Counted from the stretch's first letter, positions 18,005 through 30,979 are shown. The stretch: DNA of 64,000 nt from Paenibacillus typhae (GCF_900099765.1 NZ_FNDX01000009.1:142193-206192), one strand, 5' to 3'. Notes: generated by a model from the sequence alone, not told the origin. Translations and numbers: made by a program.

Positions 18005-18643
18005 ATGAAAGAATTCCAGCAAACCAATGATTTTAATGAGATCGTATATGGACGCCGGTCCATCAAAACCTATGATCCCTCTGTGAAAATCAGCAGAGAA
18101 GAAATGACAGAAATTCTGAAGGAAGCCAGTACGGCTCCCTCGTCTATCAATATGCAGCCATGGCGCTTCCTGGTAATTGACAGTGAAGAAGGCAAGCAAA
18201 AGCTCGCTCCCCTCTCGCGTTTCAATAAGGACAAAGTTCTGCAGGCCTCTGCTGTCATTGCAGTCTTTGGCGACATGAACAATTTCGATTACGCAGAAGA
18301 AATTTATGGCAAAGCTGTGGAGCTCGGCTATATGCCGCAAGAAGTGAAAGATTATCAGCTGAATGCCTTTAAGCCGCTGTATTCACAAATTAGCGATCAA
18401 GATATGCGCGATATTATTCTGCTCGATGCCGGACTGGTGTCCATGCAGCTGATGCTGGTGGCGCGTTCGCACGGGTACGACACGAATCCGATCGGCGGCT
18501 ATGAGAAGGACCAGATCGCTGAAGCCTTCGGATTGGACAAGCAGCGCTATCTGCCGGTGATGCTGCTTACCATCGGTAAGGCTGCCAGTGAAGGCTTCAA
18601 TTCTTACCGTCTGCCAGTTGACCAAACAACGGTTTGGGCTTAA
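18005..18643 (+). CDS. nitroreductase-family NAD(P)H:FMN oxidoreductase
   Basis: 212 residues, the usual size. YGRRSIKTYDPSV near residue 16 is the FMN-phosphate-binding start, SSINMQPWRF near 47 a conserved FMN contact, and NPIGGY near 160 closes the fold. It should reduce nitro or quinone compounds, similar to B. subtilis YdgI/YodC. ATG 18005 follows AAGGAGAG. A terminator and then a MarR regulator gene lie downstream, the usual pairing for stress-induced nitroreductases. Confidence 0.92.
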   Translation: MKEFQQTNDFNEIVYGRRSIKTYDPSVKISREEMTEILKEASTAPSSINMQPWRFLVIDSEEGKQKLAPLSRFNKDKVLQASAVIAVFGDMNNFDYAEEIYGKAVELGYMPQEVKDYQLNAFKPLYSQISDQDMRDIILLDAGLVSMQLMLVARSHGYDTNPIGGYEKDQIAEAFGLDKQRYLPVMLLTIGKAASEGFNSYRLPVDQTTVWA

Positions 18644-18679
18644 GGTAAACATAATCTGCTTACATGAATAACTATTGCA

Positions 18680-18708
18680 GAAGACGGAGAACAGCTCCGT
18701 CTTCTTTT
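18680..18708 (+). terminator. intrinsic terminator after the nitroreductase gene
   Basis: GAAGACGGAG (18680-18689) pairs perfectly with CTCCGTCTTC (18695-18704), followed by TTTT. Confidence 0.85.
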
Positions 18709-18733
18709 AACATCACATCAAGGAGGGAACATC

Positions 18734-19159
18734 ATGAATTGTTCAATGGAACAAGAGGCTGTATTGTACCTGCTCAAAAAAATGGGCAATGAGCTCAGCC
18801 CGAAGTTCGAGCGCTGTACCGGCATCGGCTCTTCGAGGTACGATCTTCTATATCAGCTATATCTCGCGGATGAGGTGACCCAGAGTAACCTGCAAAAGGC
18901 CATTCACATCGACAGTGCTGCAATTACCCGCCACTTGAAGCAGCTTGAGGCCGAAGGCATGGTGACCAGAAGACGCAACCCGGAAGATCAGCGGGTGACT
19001 TTTGTGCGGCTGACCGAGGAAGGCCGGAGCCATATTGTAAACTTTAACAAGGAACGGACCGAATTCATCCGGCAGCTGCTTAACAGCTTCAGCGAGCAAG
19101 AAATAAATCTGATGACAGAAATGCTCACCAGGATGCTTCACAATCTGAAGGGTCTTTAG
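18734..19159 (+). CDS. MarR-family transcriptional regulator
   Basis: 141 residues. Winged helix with VTQSNLQKAIHIDSAAITRHLKQL (helix-turn-helix, about residues 53-78) and the wing VTRRRNPEDQRVTFVRLT (about 80-98). AAGGAGG precedes the ATG at 18734. A single Cys near residue 27 and another at position 3 could be redox sensors, but this is speculative. It probably represses the nitroreductase through TCAATTATTGA at 17954. Confidence 0.92.
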   Translation: MNCSMEQEAVLYLLKKMGNELSPKFERCTGIGSSRYDLLYQLYLADEVTQSNLQKAIHIDSAAITRHLKQLEAEGMVTRRRNPEDQRVTFVRLTEEGRSHIVNFNKERTEFIRQLLNSFSEQEINLMTEMLTRMLHNLKGL

Positions 19160-20827
19160 TTAGCCGCGTCTGCAGGCTTGCATCAGCTCTTCAAAAACCT
19201 GCTTCTTATCCCCTTCAGCCTTGTCAGCAAGCTTCTTCAGCTTGTCCTTACCGCCCCAAATGAGGTACACAAGATGTTCCGACTGGTAGTACTGGAGGCC
19301 GCGGACCTGAGAGAGCAGCAGTCTGAGCAGCTTTTCATCCTCCAGCTCTTTCATCAGCTTTAGCTTTAATGAATCCGTACTATACAGCATACACGTCACG
19401 AGTACTGGAAGAGTCTCCGTGTTAATGCCGTAATGCCCATACAATGCCGCTGTGAACCCATTCTGGACCGACTGATGTTCAACGTCTACCTTTTCCATGT
19501 ATTCTCTGACCACCGGGAAATATGTGCGGTCCGAGAGACCAAGGCCAAAGACCGCGTAGCTGCCCGGCATGCAGCACTTCTCCCCTTCCGTATCTGTATA
19601 CCATTCGAAGGTTTCCATGGCAGCCCTTGCGTACTCTTCCAGCAACGGGTGGACCTCAGGGTACTCAAGCGCATTCGCAAAAAAACGGTGCGTGCCCGAC
19701 TTGGCCAGTCCCTTGACCGGCAACCAGCTTTTAACTGCGGATTTCAGCTTAATCTGATAGCTTTTTGGAAAACCCTGTTTAAGCAGCGTTATGAGGAACC
19801 GGAGCGCCTGACCGTAGCTCTCCCCTGACTCCTGCTTCATATGGATACTTACCTCAGCAAACACATCATTAGCTATACCTTCCACCAGCTCAGTCTTCAG
19901 TCGGGTAACATCCTCAGCCAAGGCTCCGCTGCCCTCCCGGATTAGCCGGTCAGCCCGGGTGCTGCCGAGTGCGGTCACGCAATTCAGGAAGGTGAGACCG
20001 GTACTTCTGCTGTAGGAAGGCTCATATCTGAGGATGCTTACTGCGCCATAGATCACCAGCTCTACAGCTTCTTGCCCGCTCCCGCTCTGCTCCAGCACTG
20101 CACCGCTCTTCCTCGTATATTCCTTCTCCCATTCGCTGCCTGTATTCTCAAAGTATCGGGGCAGCCACTGCTCCTCAACCCAATTCCTTAGAGCCACGGT
20201 CAGTGTATTGCGGTGCTCTGCAAGATGTTTGCTTCCCTTATTCAGCACTTGTATCCGCTCATACAGTCCAATGATTCTGCCGGAATCCAAGACGGGAAAC
20301 AATTCTTCATCCAGCAGATGCCGGGCTAAAAAAAACGTTTCTAACGGTTTGGTAGGATATTTGCCGGCTTCGAGCTTGCTGGAGATATAAGAGCCGATCC
20401 GGTCCAGCAGCTGCTGCTTCTTCGCTTCGTCCACATATTTGAGAATGGGCACTTTAACAGTGCCGCCGTTGACGACTTGGAAGTTCCCTTCAAAATCAAA
20501 CCGGTAATCCAGCACGGCCTGAGGGAGTGAACTTAATCTATGCTGCATATGACGGGCAAGCTCAGGCACAATCTGCTCCCGCACCTGCTCCTCTGTAAGC
20601 CCGCCGCCGGTACTCAGCCTGCTTTTGCCCGGCACAGATAAATCCAGCGGGTAATCCGTCACATCCACTCTGCCACCCTCATATTTAAGGAGCGCGTACC
20701 CGTGAATGCCGACCTGCAGCGTAGTGCGTTTTACAATTTTCTCAGCGTCTTTATCGTTGATAAATGCGATCCACTTGTCTATTTCCTGCTTCATTTCCTC
20801 AATAATAGGTTCCATTGAATAATCCAT
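19160..20827 (-). CDS. uncharacterised DUF6138-like protein
   Basis: 555 residues, soluble and mostly helical, with no signal peptide. I associate it with the DUF6138 family of Bacillus and Paenibacillus from memory of its N-terminus (MEPIIEEMKQEIDKW), but no functional motif is visible. ATG 20827 is eleven bases after AAAGGAG. The stop codon directly abuts the stop of the convergent MarR gene. Function unknown. Confidence 0.75.
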   Translation of the reverse strand: MDYSMEPIIEEMKQEIDKWIAFINDKDAEKIVKRTTLQVGIHGYALLKYEGGRVDVTDYPLDLSVPGKSRLSTGGGLTEEQVREQIVPELARHMQHRLSSLPQAVLDYRFDFEGNFQVVNGGTVKVPILKYVDEAKKQQLLDRIGSYISSKLEAGKYPTKPLETFFLARHLLDEELFPVLDSGRIIGLYERIQVLNKGSKHLAEHRNTLTVALRNWVEEQWLPRYFENTGSEWEKEYTRKSGAVLEQSGSGQEAVELVIYGAVSILRYEPSYSRSTGLTFLNCVTALGSTRADRLIREGSGALAEDVTRLKTELVEGIANDVFAEVSIHMKQESGESYGQALRFLITLLKQGFPKSYQIKLKSAVKSWLPVKGLAKSGTHRFFANALEYPEVHPLLEEYARAAMETFEWYTDTEGEKCCMPGSYAVFGLGLSDRTYFPVVREYMEKVDVEHQSVQNGFTAALYGHYGINTETLPVLVTCMLYSTDSLKLKLMKELEDEKLLRLLLSQVRGLQYYQSEHLVYLIWGGKDKLKKLADKAEGDKKQVFEELMQACRRG

Positions 20828-21013
20828 AGCATTACCTGCTCCTTTACACAGCAATATCGGCAGTGAGGCTGCCCGGTCTACTCTATTAATAATTACATTA
20901 AATAGTACAGTATCCTCATATACTGTTCAAATTTGCTCCAGACAAGGAATGGCCTGCTCTGTTAACCGCTGATAACCTGCTGGTTAGGTGGTTAATCTAC
21001 GGTGAATAAGTCA

Positions 21014-21044
21014 AAGAGCAGCCGGGGGCTGCTCTTTTTTTTTT
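21014..21044. terminator. intrinsic terminator
   Basis: AAGAGCAGCC (21014-21023) pairs with GGCTGCTCTT (21027-21036). A ten-base T-run on the plus strand is stronger than the short TTTGAC on the minus strand, although the adjacent acetyltransferase gene is on the minus strand. It may work both ways. Confidence 0.7.
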
Positions 21045-21049
21045 GACAA

Positions 21050-21601
21050 TCATATAGCTCCTTTTACGATTCCGTAGTAATGCTTATCATCGTATTCTCC
21101 AGTATCGTTATAATAGTAACTTTCTTTATGTGTACCTTCATACTGCATGTGAGCTTTCTGCATCACCTTTCCAGATACCGCATTCTTCCCGCGGTGATAT
21201 GCCTGCAGCCGGTGCAGTGAAGTATGGGTAAAGGTATACTGTATTACTGCTGTTAAAGCCTCAGTGGCATACCCATTATTCTGATAGGATCGTCCGATAC
21301 AATATTCAATTTCTGCAAGACGATGATCCATGTCAACCTGACAGAAGGCAATTTGTCCAATACAATCCTCATGATCTTTAAGAATGATTGCCCAGCGGTA
21401 AAAGTCACTTTTTTTATAGGACAACACCCATTTGTACAGTAACTCCTCTACTGAAGCTATACTACTATAAACAGGTTCGCCGTAATTTTCTTGGATATCT
21501 TTGTCATTGATCCAGTTAGCATGCATACCCGGGGCATCTTCCATCGTAAATGGTCTTAGCTTCAACCTTGCGGTATTTATGATTCCAGTTGCCGCCCGCA
21601 T
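21050..21601 (-). CDS. GNAT-family acetyltransferase (RimJ/RimL-like)
   Basis: 183 residues from the ATG at 21601, which has GGAGGG six bases upstream. A longer ORF reaching 21712 has no such site and an unlikely N-terminus. RLKLRPFTMEDA near residue 12 and IGRSYQNNGYATEAL near 105 match the RimJ-like subgroup. Members acetylate protein N-termini or small molecules. The C-terminus is tyrosine- and glutamate-rich (GEYDDKHYYGI). Confidence 0.85.
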   Translation of the reverse strand: MRAATGIINTARLKLRPFTMEDAPGMHANWINDKDIQENYGEPVYSSIASVEELLYKWVLSYKKSDFYRWAIILKDHEDCIGQIAFCQVDMDHRLAEIEYCIGRSYQNNGYATEALTAVIQYTFTHTSLHRLQAYHRGKNAVSGKVMQKAHMQYEGTHKESYYYNDTGEYDDKHYYGIVKGAI

Positions 21602-21711
21602 TGATTTCCCTCCAGCATTACAGGATTGTTCTGCAGATAAATCCATTTTACCGGCAGAATATATAAGCGGCCATATACTAACCAACAGTAGATTTAGACT
21701 TCCATACTGCA

Positions 21712-22635
21712 CTATTCCACGGTCACATTCGCTTCCCAGGCCTCCCCGTTCAGCTCACCGTTAATCATAATAGCAGTCAGTGCGCCGGAAGCAGCTGCGG
21801 CAATGGCCTGATACTTTTCAGAAGCGGCATCACCGGCAGAGAAAACCCCGGAAATGTTTGTTTTGCCGTATTCATCTGTGAGGATGCTGCCCGTCTCGGT
21901 CATTTCGCAGCCCAAAGCCAGCGGGAGATCCGAGCCACTTGTCAGCTTGGGAGCGAAGAAAATCCCCTCACACGGAAGCCGGGTTCCATCCTCCAAAACC
22001 ACCTGCTGCACCATTCCCGCCTTTGATTCTATTGTTCTTATTGCTGGTTCATGCACCAGCACCCCATGCCGCGTCAGCTCCCCTCGATCTTCATCCGTCA
22101 ATTCCGCCGGCCCGTTGGTACAAATGCTGTAATCTTTCGTCCAGCCGGAGATTACTTTAGCCAGATGCAGTGCGTGGGTTCCATCCACAATAAGGATAAG
22201 CTTTTTGTCCCGGAGCTCCCAGCCGTCACAATATGGGCAGACAAAGGCGCTTGTGCCATAGACCTCAGCGAGTCCGTCAACGGACAGCGGAAGATCTTTT
22301 TTCCCAACAGCAAAAAGCAGTTTCTTACTAGAATACATCGCGCCTGAGACCGTCGTAATTTCAAAATCATCCTCGTTCTTCGTAACCGCTGCAGCGGTAT
22401 CACTGACACGGCTCACTGATGGATAAGCCTCCAGTTCTTCATGCGCCGCCTTGCGGAACTCTCTTGGACTTACTCCATCCCTTGTAAGGAAGCCGTGTGT
22501 CTCACGGGTAACAATATTCCTTGGCTGCAGATCGTCAATGACAATAACGGATTTCCGGGCCCGTCCCAGAACTAATGCCGCATTTAGACCCGCCGGACCC
22601 CCGCCGATAATAATCACATCTACTTTAGTATTCAT
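21712..22635 (-). CDS. NAD(P)/FAD-dependent oxidoreductase, thioredoxin-reductase-like
   Basis: 307 residues. The FAD site GGGPAGLNAALVLGRA is at about residue 12, and the redox pair CPYC is near 133, where thioredoxin reductases have CATC. The second FAD segment SGVFSAGDAA is near 268. The nucleotide-binding loop is degenerate (IVDGTHALHLA instead of GGGxSA), so the NADPH preference or activity may differ from true TrxB. ATG 22635 is eight bases after GGGAAGGG. It is divergent from a small membrane-protein gene. Confidence 0.87.
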   Translation of the reverse strand: MNTKVDVIIIGGGPAGLNAALVLGRARKSVIVIDDLQPRNIVTRETHGFLTRDGVSPREFRKAAHEELEAYPSVSRVSDTAAAVTKNEDDFEITTVSGAMYSSKKLLFAVGKKDLPLSVDGLAEVYGTSAFVCPYCDGWELRDKKLILIVDGTHALHLAKVISGWTKDYSICTNGPAELTDEDRGELTRHGVLVHEPAIRTIESKAGMVQQVVLEDGTRLPCEGIFFAPKLTSGSDLPLALGCEMTETGSILTDEYGKTNISGVFSAGDAASEKYQAIAAAASGALTAIMINGELNGEAWEANVTVE

Positions 22636-22792
22636 ATTAAACACCCTTCCCGGAGTTATTATGTCCACGATTTTAAAAAGCTATTGCAGACTCTTTATGT
22701 CTACGATAACCGGAACAGGTATTTAAAGCAAGTCTTTTTGTTGCATCGTAGTGTATAATTTATCCATATAACCGTTGAAAGGAGCTGATGGT

Positions 22793-23017
22793 ATGGCCCT
22801 TGGAATAATATTGCTTATCTTTGGCATTGGATCGATCGTATTTGGCTTATATATCCGCAAGCACCCTGACTATGCCTGGAAAATGAGTGAGGCCTGGAAG
22901 GTAAAAGGAGATTCCGAGCCCAGCAGCAGTTATATCAGTCTTATGACATTCAGGGGGGCTGTAGGCATCTGGATCGGAGCATTTTCCACAATATTTGGCC
23001 TGCTTCAGTTTCTCTAA
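22793..23017 (+). CDS. small membrane protein, DUF6199-like
   Basis: 74 residues with a first membrane segment (GIILLIFGIGSIVFGLYI), a short loop containing KHPDYAWKMSEAWKVKGD, and a second segment near the C-terminus (GIWIGAFSTIFGLLQF). The loop motif is typical of DUF6199 proteins of Paenibacillus, as far as I recall. ATG 22793 follows GAAAGGAGCTGATGGT. Function unknown. Confidence 0.75.
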   Translation: MALGIILLIFGIGSIVFGLYIRKHPDYAWKMSEAWKVKGDSEPSSSYISLMTFRGAVGIWIGAFSTIFGLLQFL

Positions 23018-23078
23018 TATGCTTAGGCACGCTCTGCTGTCCACCCCGGACTATGCGGAACGTGCCTTTTCCCTGCTA

Positions 23079-23900
23079 TCATGTATCCAGCCCGTGCAGC
23101 TGTTTGAACTGCTCCGGCTGCATCCCGGTCAAACGCTTGAATACTGCGCAGAAGTAACTCGCATTCTCGAACCCGGTCAGCTGGGCAATCTCATACAGCT
23201 TTTTCTCCCGATGCTGGAACATCAGCTGCTTGCTGCGGTTAATGCGCTGCTTGTTGATATAGGTCACCGGCCGGTCATGAACCGTCCGCTGAAACAGCCG
23301 GCACAGGTATTGCGGCGAAACGGAAATCACCTCTGCCAGCTCCTTCAAGGGCAGCGCCCTGTGCAGATGAAGCTCAATATGCTCCAGCACCGGCTTGATC
23401 CGCACCAGCTCATCCTCCTCGCTGGCAGGCGGGAGATTCCGCTTCAGGTCGAGCAGCATCGCATACAGCAGTTTGGAACGCTCCAGATTGTTGTCCAGAT
23501 CATTGGCATCCGGCAGCTTAAGCAGCTCCTGAAACGGAACCAACAGCTCAATATCCCTTAATCTCCGGACTCCTGTCTCACGGATACCTGCATAAGAAAG
23601 CATACCTCCCGCCTCTCTCCCGTTAAAAGATATCCACGCCAGCTCCCATTCCCGGCTGATTGGTGTGTAGGAATGAGGAATATCGGGGAAAGTGAAGAAT
23701 ATCTCTCCGGGTCCGACCACATACCGCTTCTCTCCGACTGTCAGCTCACCTTTGCCGCTCAGCACCTGATGCAGCTGGTAATCGGGAAATCCGGCAGGAC
23801 GGGCGGTTTCTTCCTGATGCTCCCAGTATCCGATCGTCGTAGCGTACAGCGGCAGCTGAATCGTATCATCCACCGCGCAGAATACCATCATGCTCTCCAT
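23079..23900 (-). CDS. AraC-family transcriptional regulator
   Basis: 273 residues. An N-terminal cupin-like sugar-sensing domain (about 1-160) precedes two helix-turn-helix motifs (about 175-270) ending with GFENASYFCAVFKRLTGMQPEQF, the family signature region. ATG 23900 follows AGGTGG. It is divergently placed 108 bp from lacZ, so it most likely activates lacZ in response to a galactoside. Confidence 0.92.
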   Translation of the reverse strand: MESMMVFCAVDDTIQLPLYATTIGYWEHQEETARPAGFPDYQLHQVLSGKGELTVGEKRYVVGPGEIFFTFPDIPHSYTPISREWELAWISFNGREAGGMLSYAGIRETGVRRLRDIELLVPFQELLKLPDANDLDNNLERSKLLYAMLLDLKRNLPPASEEDELVRIKPVLEHIELHLHRALPLKELAEVISVSPQYLCRLFQRTVHDRPVTYINKQRINRSKQLMFQHREKKLYEIAQLTGFENASYFCAVFKRLTGMQPEQFKQLHGLDT

Positions 23901-23939
23901 AATTGTCCACCTGTTTCATATTTTATTATAAGATACTAA

Positions 23940-27122
<3,183 letters not shown>

Positions 27123-27138
27123 GACGTATTGTTAGTTG

Positions 27139-27177
27139 AAAGGAGAGCCCGCGTTAAGCGGGCCCTCCTTTTATTTT
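27139..27177 (+). terminator. intrinsic terminator after lacZ
   Basis: AAAGGAG and GCCCGC (27139-27152) pair with GCGGGC and CTCCTTT (27158-27171), then TTATTTT. It touches the stop codon of the convergent gene. Confidence 0.85.
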
Positions 27178-28952
27178 ACCCAGACGTCCTTATAGTTGAT
27201 CTTCCCCCAGGCATTAAGAGCGATACCGTGAAGAGAGCCATCGTAGCCTACCTCCTGAACACTGTGGTATACAAACAGTACATTCAGCTGCCGCTTCAGC
27301 TCCTCCTCAACTGCTCTGAGCATCGTTAGGTGCTTATCCCCGCTGGTTTCAGTCAAAGCATCAGCGAGTATGGCATCTATTTTAGCCCTGAGCGGAGATC
27401 GCAGATGATTGCGGATATACCCGTGTTTCGAGCGGTACATTTCTATTAAAGTGATGATGGACTGATCCCCCAGCACTTCTCCGGCATAGATCATATCCGC
27501 CTGCAAGATCACCTCCGCCCGGGATAACTCCCGGATTGGCAGGATGGTCAGTTCGATTTGCACTCCAATTTGGCTGCATGCTGCCATAATCCAGCGGGCA
27601 TCCTCCTCATTGCTGAAATATTCATAGGTATAGAGCTGCAGCACTTCTCCGTTATAAGAGGATTGCTCTAAGCTATTTCTTGCTGCTTCTATAGATGCAT
27701 TTCTTCCATAGTCAGCCTCATAATAACCGGGATAAAAACCTGATGAGGGCTTATTTCTTCTTCCTTTCAGCTCCCGGATCATTTGCTCACGGCTAAGAGC
27801 CAGGTGTATAGCATTTCGCAGACTATAATCCTGCAGAATTCCTGGCTTAGAGAGGTTGAAGGTAAGCACTGTGCTGCCTGATTCCATCTGATTCAATTTT
27901 TGCTTGGAAACTCCCTTATCCATCGCTTCAAAATACAGCAGCTGTGGTTGTCCCAAAGGCTGTGTATGCCGCAGCTCCTCCTCATAATCAGGCCAGACCC
28001 ACATTTCAATGACATCTAAAAACGGACGTCCTGCAAAGTAATGCTCATTAGCGTCCATGATCAGCATCGACTCTGTATTGCTCCGCATACAAAATGGTCC
28101 GGTGCCTACAGGCTGCCGGGCATAGTTATGTCTGGCATCGAGCTGCTCAAGATCATCCGGTACAATTGAGAAACGTTCAGTAGCCATAAAATGTGTAAAA
28201 AGCGCATTGCTTTCCTTCAGCTCAAAGCAAACACTGTATGTACTGGTAACTTCAATAGCCTGTACACTATTAATCAGCCAGTCTTCTCCGTTCCACTCCC
28301 TGATCCTGTCAAAGGTATACTTTACATCCTCAGCCTTCAGCTGCTTCCCGTGATGAAACAGCACACCTTTGCGCAGATAAAAGGTCCAGCGTCTGAATGT
28401 CCCGTCATGCTCCCAGTGATGAGCCAGCCCGGGCTTTAGCTTTTTACTGAACCGATCATATTGTGTCAAGGTGTCAAACAGCTGGCTGATCAGATGCGCT
28501 TCTGTACGCCGGACTACCTTCATCGGGTCCAGATCCGGGACAGGCCTGTAAAACGGATAGCGCAGAATATCCTGCTCACTCCGCTCCTTCTGCACACCGA
28601 ACCGGTTTCCCAGCCATGTATGAAATTCAGCCTGAACCGATTCCCGCTCACTTGCCTGTATACATGCAAAGGCTTCACTCAGCTGTCCATTTAGACACAA
28701 GCTCTGTGCCCTGGCGAGAGTTAATTCATCTTTATTGCGCAGCAGGGCCAGCTGGGATGAATTGCCCCTGCCCAGTCCGGATTTCCAGCCGATGAAATGC
28801 TGCTCTTTCAGCTTTTGAATCAAAAATTGCGCATTACGGCGGGTGCAGTCAAAGACTAATGCAAGTTCATTTATGGTGACCGGAAACCACTCGCCGTCAG
28901 CTTGTGAAGTGTAATGACTTTTTAGCTGCAGATAATATTCCTCTATGTCCAC
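27171..28952 (-). CDS. SgrR-like regulator: HTH plus family-5 solute-binding domain
   Basis: 593 residues. The N-terminal winged helix (about 1-75, with ELALVFDCTRRNAQFLIQKL) is followed by a segment of about 70 residues. From about 125 on it is an oligopeptide-type solute-binding domain (GTFRRWTFYLRKGVLFHHGKQ, DVKYTFDRI, PVGTGPF). No signal peptide is present, so it is an intracellular sensor. GTG 28952 follows GGAGGAG by five bases. Divergent to an MFS transporter, which it probably controls; the Bacillus/Paenibacillus pairing of SgrR-like proteins with MFS exporters is common. Confidence 0.88.
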   Translation of the reverse strand: MDIEEYYLQLKSHYTSQADGEWFPVTINELALVFDCTRRNAQFLIQKLKEQHFIGWKSGLGRGNSSQLALLRNKDELTLARAQSLCLNGQLSEAFACIQASERESVQAEFHTWLGNRFGVQKERSEQDILRYPFYRPVPDLDPMKVVRRTEAHLISQLFDTLTQYDRFSKKLKPGLAHHWEHDGTFRRWTFYLRKGVLFHHGKQLKAEDVKYTFDRIREWNGEDWLINSVQAIEVTSTYSVCFELKESNALFTHFMATERFSIVPDDLEQLDARHNYARQPVGTGPFCMRSNTESMLIMDANEHYFAGRPFLDVIEMWVWPDYEEELRHTQPLGQPQLLYFEAMDKGVSKQKLNQMESGSTVLTFNLSKPGILQDYSLRNAIHLALSREQMIRELKGRRNKPSSGFYPGYYEADYGRNASIEAARNSLEQSSYNGEVLQLYTYEYFSNEEDARWIMAACSQIGVQIELTILPIRELSRAEVILQADMIYAGEVLGDQSIITLIEMYRSKHGYIRNHLRSPLRAKIDAILADALTETSGDKHLTMLRAVEEELKRQLNVLFVYHSVQEVGYDGSLHGIALNAWGKINYKDVWVK

Positions 28953-29008
28953 TTCTACTCCTCCTCTAAAAGGCGAAAGGATGAAAATGATCTTTCTATT
29001 TTTGTTCT

Positions 29009-29027
29009 ACTTTTATAAAAGTATAAT
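29009..29027 (+). promoter_or_regulatory. palindrome and -10 element in the SgrR-like/MFS divergent promoter
   Basis: ACTTTTATAAAAGT (29009-29022) is a perfect 14-bp palindrome whose last base is the first of TATAAT (29022-29027). It is a likely operator for the divergently encoded regulator, lying at the MFS promoter. Confidence 0.45.
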
Positions 29028-29066
29028 TTGAGGCAACCCGTTAGTAAAGAGGAGTGTGTGATTCAA

Positions 29067-30308
29067 ATGATCAAAGCAACAATACAGTCAGAACCGGCAG
29101 TCCCTTCAGTCTGGCGCAGCCCGGCCTTTATGGTTCTGCTTGGCGCCGGAGCCGTTATGGCGTTGGGAAACAAAATTTACGAGCTTGCGCTCCCCCTTAT
29201 ACTCTATGATTTCACGGAATCCTCTGTAGTCATGTCCGCGATGCGCGGGATTGAGTTTCTGCCGAACCTGCTGCTGGCTATGTTCATCGGTGTAATTGTG
29301 GACAGGGTGCATAAGAAACGATGGTCTTTAACAGCTATTCTACTGCAGATTGTCATTCTGGCTGCACTTTATCTGGCGATTGAGCACGGGTACCATTCTG
29401 CTCCAATGTTCTATGTGGCCGGCTTTATGCTAATGACCTTCGGCTATGCTTATTCCAATGCCAGGGTAGCTATGGTCAAGCATTCTCTTCCTCTGTCGAT
29501 GTTAACACCCGCGAATGCATCCTATACTTTCGTCACCACCTTTATCAGCATTGCCGGTCCGGTATTGAGCGGACTGCTGCTCATGCTGCCTAAGATGCAT
29601 GAAGCCCTGCTGCTTACAGCTGTTGCCTTCAGTCTGGCGTTCGTAACCTTAAGCTTTATCAGAACCAATGAGCCTGTAAGGCCTGCAGCCGGCAGCAAAG
29701 AGGGCTTCTGGAAAGAGCTGCAGGCAGGCTGGGCCGAGCTGCGCAGCAATCGCCTGCTGCTGTCTATGAGCATTGCCGTGGTCTTTCTGAACAGTACATC
29801 GGGCATGGTGGATACGACTATTATTTTCTTTGCTAAGGATGAGCTTATGCTGAGCAGCCTTGAACTCGGGATTGTGTTCTCGGCTGCCGGGCTCGGCGGA
29901 CTGGCCGGGAGCCTGCTGATTGTTAAATTACGGAGTCTGTTTCCGGTTGGGAGATTAATTACGCTGTCATGCTTATTAACAGGACTGACAGGGATTCTGT
30001 TTTATATGTCACATTCAGCATATCTGCTCGCCGGAGGCCTGTTCTTGTATGGCTGCTTCGAGACCGTAAGCACAGTCAGCATCTGGACGTTCCGCCAGGA
30101 GACGACACCTTATCATCTGATTGGCCGGGTAAGCGGGATTACCGGTTCCATCTTCAAGCTGGGTATGCCGTTTGCGATCATAGCTTCCGGCTGGATCTCA
30201 GAGCTGTCAGGCCCGCGTACTGTGTTCCTGATCACCATTGCTGCTAATCTGCTGATTTTCACCGGCTGCCTGCTGAGTCCCCTATGGAGACAACGCCAAT
30301 CTGGTTAA
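29067..30308 (+). CDS. major facilitator superfamily transporter
   Basis: 413 residues with 12 predicted membrane helices in two sets of six. The loop between helices 2 and 3 reads GVIVDRVHKKRW, the MFS motif A variant. A drug or metabolite exporter of the MFS_3/MdfA-like kind is most likely. ATG at 29067 is twelve bases after GAGGAG; an in-frame GTG at 29058 is the other candidate. Divergent from the SgrR-like regulator. Confidence 0.9.
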   Translation: MIKATIQSEPAVPSVWRSPAFMVLLGAGAVMALGNKIYELALPLILYDFTESSVVMSAMRGIEFLPNLLLAMFIGVIVDRVHKKRWSLTAILLQIVILAALYLAIEHGYHSAPMFYVAGFMLMTFGYAYSNARVAMVKHSLPLSMLTPANASYTFVTTFISIAGPVLSGLLLMLPKMHEALLLTAVAFSLAFVTLSFIRTNEPVRPAAGSKEGFWKELQAGWAELRSNRLLLSMSIAVVFLNSTSGMVDTTIIFFAKDELMLSSLELGIVFSAAGLGGLAGSLLIVKLRSLFPVGRLITLSCLLTGLTGILFYMSHSAYLLAGGLFLYGCFETVSTVSIWTFRQETTPYHLIGRVSGITGSIFKLGMPFAIIASGWISELSGPRTVFLITIAANLLIFTGCLLSPLWRQRQSG

Positions 30309-30310
30309 AA

Positions 30311-30356
30311 GAAAACGACGCCCATTCTGTTTCTTAGAATGAACGTCGTTCTTTTC
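30311..30356. terminator. bidirectional terminator between MFS and VanZ-like genes
   Basis: AACGACG/CGTCGTT (30314-30320, 30344-30350) with inner ATTCT/AGAAT, flanked by an A-rich left side and CTTTTC on the right. Confidence 0.75.
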
Positions 30357-30366
30357 ACACAAATGA

Positions 30367-30792
30367 TTACCTGCGTCTTGCCTGTAGCCCGGCAGCTCCG
30401 GACCACCTTTTAACCACTGCTATAAGAATGATACCGGCGACGATCCCCGCAGAGTCATTCACCATGTCGTAGATTCTCCCGTCCCGCCCGAAATAAAGCT
30501 GGAAAATTTCTGTGGACACAGCGAACGCAATAGACCAGACGATGCTTTTTATGTAACTGCAGTTAATCCGGAACAGCAGCATTCCAAAGACTGCAAAGCC
30601 AATAAAGTGGCCGATTTTGCGGGTGATGAAGAGTTGAGTATACCTTATGTCCATCTGGAGCAGGTTATGAAAATCCGGGTTCGGGGTCAAGTGAAAATAG
30701 GGCATTACCCCTTTACTCCAAAAGCTTGAATCAGCGGCGCAGGTGAAAATAAACAGGACAATTCCCCAAAGGAACAACATTACGGCTTTCAT
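30367..30792 (-). CDS. VanZ-family membrane protein
   Basis: 141 residues, four membrane segments, the first at the N-terminus. RKIGHFIGFAVFGMLL near residue 58 and FGRDGRIYDMVNDSAG near 101 match the VanZ pattern. VanZ confers low-level teicoplanin resistance in enterococci, but most chromosomal homologues have no known role. Start ATG 30792 follows AAGTAGGATT, a weak site. It stands alone; 30793-30979 shows nothing I can support. Confidence 0.85.
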   Translation of the reverse strand: MKAVMLFLWGIVLFIFTCAADSSFWSKGVMPYFHLTPNPDFHNLLQMDIRYTQLFITRKIGHFIGFAVFGMLLFRINCSYIKSIVWSIAFAVSTEIFQLYFGRDGRIYDMVNDSAGIVAGIILIAVVKRWSGAAGLQARRR

Positions 30793-30979
30793 AGTAATCC
30801 TACTTTCTGGTGCGGGTTGGAAAAGATATAGTAGCTATTATAGCCTTCTGCCCCGTACGAATGCAATTAAGCTGCATGCTGTTTGCAAACTTAACAGCTG
30901 TAAGGAACCATGATCCGGCCCATACACAAATTGAAATATATATCGCTATTGAATAACCGTAGCAGGGACTGCGAAGAGG